From NCBI RefSeq assembly GCF_014643735.1, contig NZ_BMKA01000001.1, positions 620,001-684,000 of the forward strand: a stretch of DNA of 64,000 nucleotides, written 5' to 3'. Below the pieces are notes generated by a model. That model did not search any database and was not told the DNA's origin. It saw nothing but the letters and a program-made list of their open reading frames with translations. The position numbers were made by a program, and so were the translations under genes. Every line of letters starts with the position of its first letter. The first letter of the stretch is position 1. The DNA is from Neptunicoccus cionae (lineage in GTDB: Bacteria; Pseudomonadota; Alphaproteobacteria; Rhodobacterales; Rhodobacteraceae). Below, in pieces: positions 61,893 to 64,000 of the stretch.

Positions 61893-62297
61893 ATGATGTT
61901 TCTTCACACTCCAAGAGCGACGAGCAGACAGGCAGAACTAATGGTAACCTTGCGGACAACCGGAACAGCCGTCATCGCGACGCTTCTCTGTGCGGCTGTT
62001 TTCGTCTGGTCCGTGATGCCCACCACCTCTCATGCACCAGCGATCCTCGAGGTGCTTCAAGAGTACGCGGAAAAGGTTTTCGATCATGGTCATTCGCACG
62101 GTCTGGAAGAAGATTTGGCTTGGGCCGCACACGGTCACAATCACGATAGTGTAGACCACGATCACAGTCAGGCGGTCGTCGTTGGCAACAATCTGTCGCC
62201 GCAGCCGCTAGATATCTATAAAACTGCATGGCGGCTGAGTTCGACGACAGCGGACACGTTAAAGAGATACCAGATCGAAAGACCTCCGCGCGTCTGA
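61893..62297 (+). CDS. His-rich single-pass membrane protein
   Basis: A 134-residue protein from the ATG at 61893; another ATG lies at 61941. The longer frame from 61857 would overlap the operator, so it is not used. One membrane helix or signal anchor (TGTAVIATLLCAAVFVWSVM) precedes a His/Asp-rich periplasmic stretch (HGHSHGLEEDLAWAAHGHNHDSVDHDHS). The histidines should bind a transition metal. It precedes the HupE-like gene and is divergent from the repressor, so it should be derepressed by the same metal. Confidence 0.72.
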   Translation: MMFLHTPRATSRQAELMVTLRTTGTAVIATLLCAAVFVWSVMPTTSHAPAILEVLQEYAEKVFDHGHSHGLEEDLAWAAHGHNHDSVDHDHSQAVVVGNNLSPQPLDIYKTAWRLSSTTADTLKRYQIERPPRV

Positions 62298-62357
62298 TCG
62301 ACGGCGCGTCATTGGCGCGTTTCATTCGATCTTCAATACTCATGCGGAGTTTATTCT

Positions 62358-63086
62358 ATGACTGCAGTCCAACGTGGCTGGACCGATCCCGGCATACGCC
62401 GGAGAGCGTTTCTGCCTTTCCTTACACTATCTGTGCTCTTTCTGGGCGCGGACAACGCGCTCGCCCATAATGTCACCGAAGGAGACGCGGGCTATATTCA
62501 GGAAATCTGGGGCGTAAATATCGTTCCCTTCATGTATCTCGGTGCCAAACATATGGTGACCGGCTACGATCACGTCCTGTTTCTGTTCGGCGTCGTCTTT
62601 TTCCTTTACCGGATGAAGGACGTCGCTATCTATGTCAGCCTTTTCGCCTTAGGCCATTCAACCACGATGCTTCTCGGGGTCTGGTTTGGCTGGGGCATCA
62701 ACGCCTACATCATCGATGCCATCATCGGCCTCTCGGTCGTCTACAAGGCGCTCGACAATCTTGGCGCTTACCAGCGATGGTTCGGTTTCCAACCCGACAC
62801 CAAGGCCGCGACGCTGATCTTCGGATTTTTCCACGGCACCGGCCTTGCTACCAAGATCCTCGACTACGAGATCGCTTCGGACGGGCTGCTTGCCAACCTG
62901 CTGGCGTTCAATGTCGGCGTCGAGCTCGGCCAGATCATGGCGCTTGCCGTGATCCTCATCGTTATGGGCTTCTGGCGGAAGTCCCCGAACTTCTTTCGCC
63001 AGGCCTACACCGCCAACGTCATCATGATGTCCTTGGGATTTATCCTTATGGGCGTACAAATCACCGGCTACTTCGTAGCCACCTGA
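62358..63086 (+). CDS. HupE/UreJ-family membrane transporter
   Basis: A 242-residue membrane protein of the HupE/UreJ_2 type. A signal-like N-terminus precedes HNVTEGDAGYIQEIWG, GAKHMVTGYDHVLFLFGVVFF (the HxxxGxDH family motif) and LFALGHSTTMLL. Seven or so helices follow. HupE/UreJ proteins are nickel or cobalt permeases in hydrogenase and urease operons. In a repressor-controlled set with an exporter it could move metal outward or work with the His-rich protein. Direction is not decided by sequence. Confidence 0.82.
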   Translation: MTAVQRGWTDPGIRRRAFLPFLTLSVLFLGADNALAHNVTEGDAGYIQEIWGVNIVPFMYLGAKHMVTGYDHVLFLFGVVFFLYRMKDVAIYVSLFALGHSTTMLLGVWFGWGINAYIIDAIIGLSVVYKALDNLGAYQRWFGFQPDTKAATLIFGFFHGTGLATKILDYEIASDGLLANLLAFNVGVELGQIMALAVILIVMGFWRKSPNFFRQAYTANVIMMSLGFILMGVQITGYFVAT

Positions 63087-63102
63087 GAAATTGGAGATAG
63101 AT

Positions 63103-63726
63103 ATGTTCAACACACAAAAACCAAGCCTTGAAGAGTTGCCAAGCTCTGCCCAGCTTATCCGCTCTACGGGCATCGCTGCGGCCAGCGCCGTAGCAATCCT
63201 CGTTACCGTCGTTCTGCCGGCCGAATACAACATCGACCCGACCGGGATCGGCGGCGTGATCGGACTGACGGAGATGGGGGAGATTAAAGCCCAGCTTGCG
63301 GAAGAGGCAGAGGCCGACCGGCTGATGGAGTTGGAGGCAGGGAAGCAGTCGAACCTGATGAACGATATCTTCGGGCTCTTCGTCGGCACGGCACAAGCGC
63401 AGGACGCCGAAGTCTGGCGCGACGAGACCACCTTCACTCTGGCTCCCGGTGAAAGTGCCGAATGGAAACTGGTCATGGAAGAAGGCCAGACTGCGCAATA
63501 CCGGATGCACGTTGACGGCGGTCGCGTAAATTTCGACCTGCACGGTCATGGCGGCGGTCAGTCTGTGACCTATGAGAAGGGCCGCGGGTCCACCGGAAAT
63601 GAAGGAGAGATCGTGGCCGCGTTCGACGGCGAGCATGGCTGGTTCTGGCGTAATCGCGATAGCTCGGACGTGACTGTGACCGTGCAGCTGCGCGGCGAAT
63701 ATGCGGAATTCAAAGACGCCAGCTAA
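63103..63726 (+). CDS. Transmembrane anchor protein of the metal module
   Basis: A 207-residue protein. A helix at about residues 25-45 (GIAAASAVAILVTVVLPAEY) anchors it, with an acidic coiled stretch (EIKAQLAEEAEADRLMELEAG). A second short hydrophobic segment ends in AQAQDAEV. A beta-rich periplasmic domain follows (FTLAPGESAEWKLVMEEGQTAQYRMHVDGGRVNFDLHGHGGG). Similar proteins follow HupE genes under the name transmembrane anchor protein. GGAG precedes the 63103 start; the frame opens at a TTG four codons earlier. Function unknown; metal link from context. Confidence 0.72.
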   Translation: MFNTQKPSLEELPSSAQLIRSTGIAAASAVAILVTVVLPAEYNIDPTGIGGVIGLTEMGEIKAQLAEEAEADRLMELEAGKQSNLMNDIFGLFVGTAQAQDAEVWRDETTFTLAPGESAEWKLVMEEGQTAQYRMHVDGGRVNFDLHGHGGGQSVTYEKGRGSTGNEGEIVAAFDGEHGWFWRNRDSSDVTVTVQLRGEYAEFKDAS

Positions 63727-63879
63727 TGATCGGGGCTGCCATTGTTGCGCAACGTAGGACTGGCAGCCCTATGCAACCTCCTTCAAGGTGATCGACTTCG
63801 CCGATTGTGTTGAAGAACTATTCCTTGATCGTAGCACAGGCTGCTGATTCAATCTGTTTATTGATTGGGGGATATGGCG

Positions 63880-64000
63880 ATGATGGGACCAGGGCAGGAG
63901 GCGCAGGCAGCACTGTTTTATGAGTTTTCACGGAAGATCATGTTCCCCAAGACCACCCGTTGCGTTCGATTGATCGGTTCGTTGACCTGAGTAGTATTCG
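63880..64000 (+). pseudogene. Frameshifted 5' end of an IS1182-like transposase (runs off the window)
   Basis: The frame opens MMGPGQEAQAALFYEFS, matching my memory of IS5/IS1182-type transposases. The next conserved part, EDHVPQDHPLRSIDRFVDLSS, is in another frame: one base is missing near 63931-63932. So the gene is disrupted close to its start. The rest is beyond the window end. From 63727 to 63879 no gene is seen. Confidence 0.7.

Overview
The window looks like a chromosomal segment from a marine Rhodobacterales (Roseobacter-group) alphaproteobacterium. I base this on the gene families present and their neighbours: groESL, DUF1150 and DUF3572 proteins, a UbiK-type protein, a tight lgt-midA-pgeF operon, TauR with TauABC, a SoeABC-type sulfite dehydrogenase, TAXI/TRAP transport and an MttB-family methyltransferase. 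No database search was run, so product names rest on motif and family recognition.

Layout. 1-7.1 kb holds the chaperones groES-groEL, a small AT-rich membrane protein, a DMT exporter, an exported lipase-like hydrolase, purE-purK, and hsp20 behind a clear RpoH-type promoter. 7.5-16 kb holds sulfate activation (a Sat-CysC enzyme with an in-frame MarR-like N-terminus), trxB, an Lrp regulator with a large palindrome in its promoter, an unannotated 28-codon ORF with its own terminator, lgt-midA-pgeF, ubiK and a second DMT exporter. 16-29 kb is organosulfonate and sulfite metabolism. It starts with a membrane LytTR regulator next to three phased direct repeats and a possible small RNA. A pta-soeA-hydrolase-soeB-soeC operon and a tauABC operon with tauR follow. 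Together they would import taurine, turn acetyl phosphate into acetyl-CoA and oxidise sulfite; the two connecting enzymes (taurine aminotransferase or dehydrogenase, and Xsc) are not in the window. 29-34 kb has Nudix, DUF983, an EF-hand protein with an ECF sigma/anti-sigma/metal-sensor set, and a PleD-like diguanylate cyclase.

34-41.5 kb carries a self-sufficient reductive dehalogenase (cobalamin core, two [4Fe-4S], FNR-like and [2Fe-2S] domains in one polypeptide) with a MarR regulator, a HAD phosphatase, and a GlxA-type regulator divergent from an MttB-family methyltransferase. 41.5-48.6 kb is a signalling block: H-NOX translationally coupled to an HNOBA-GGDEF protein, a lone receiver domain, and two histidine kinases, followed by tRNA-His. 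49-58.5 kb holds a DUF1989 protein and a probable catabolic island of two acyl-CoA ligases, a ThDP-dependent decarboxylase-like enzyme and a TAXI-TRAP transporter. 59-64 kb is a metal-handling module (MFS exporter with a His-rich tail, CsoR/RcnR repressor with a G-tract operator, His-rich protein, HupE-like transporter, anchor protein). It lies between a frameshifted IS110-type transposase remnant and a frameshifted IS1182-like transposase start.

Most worth following up: the LytTR repeats with the adjacent possible sRNA, the dehalogenase fusion and its possibly leaderless MarR promoter, the H-NOX protein lacking the canonical YxSxR residues, the MarR-Sat-CysC fusion, and the TauC permease with an Ig-like insertion.
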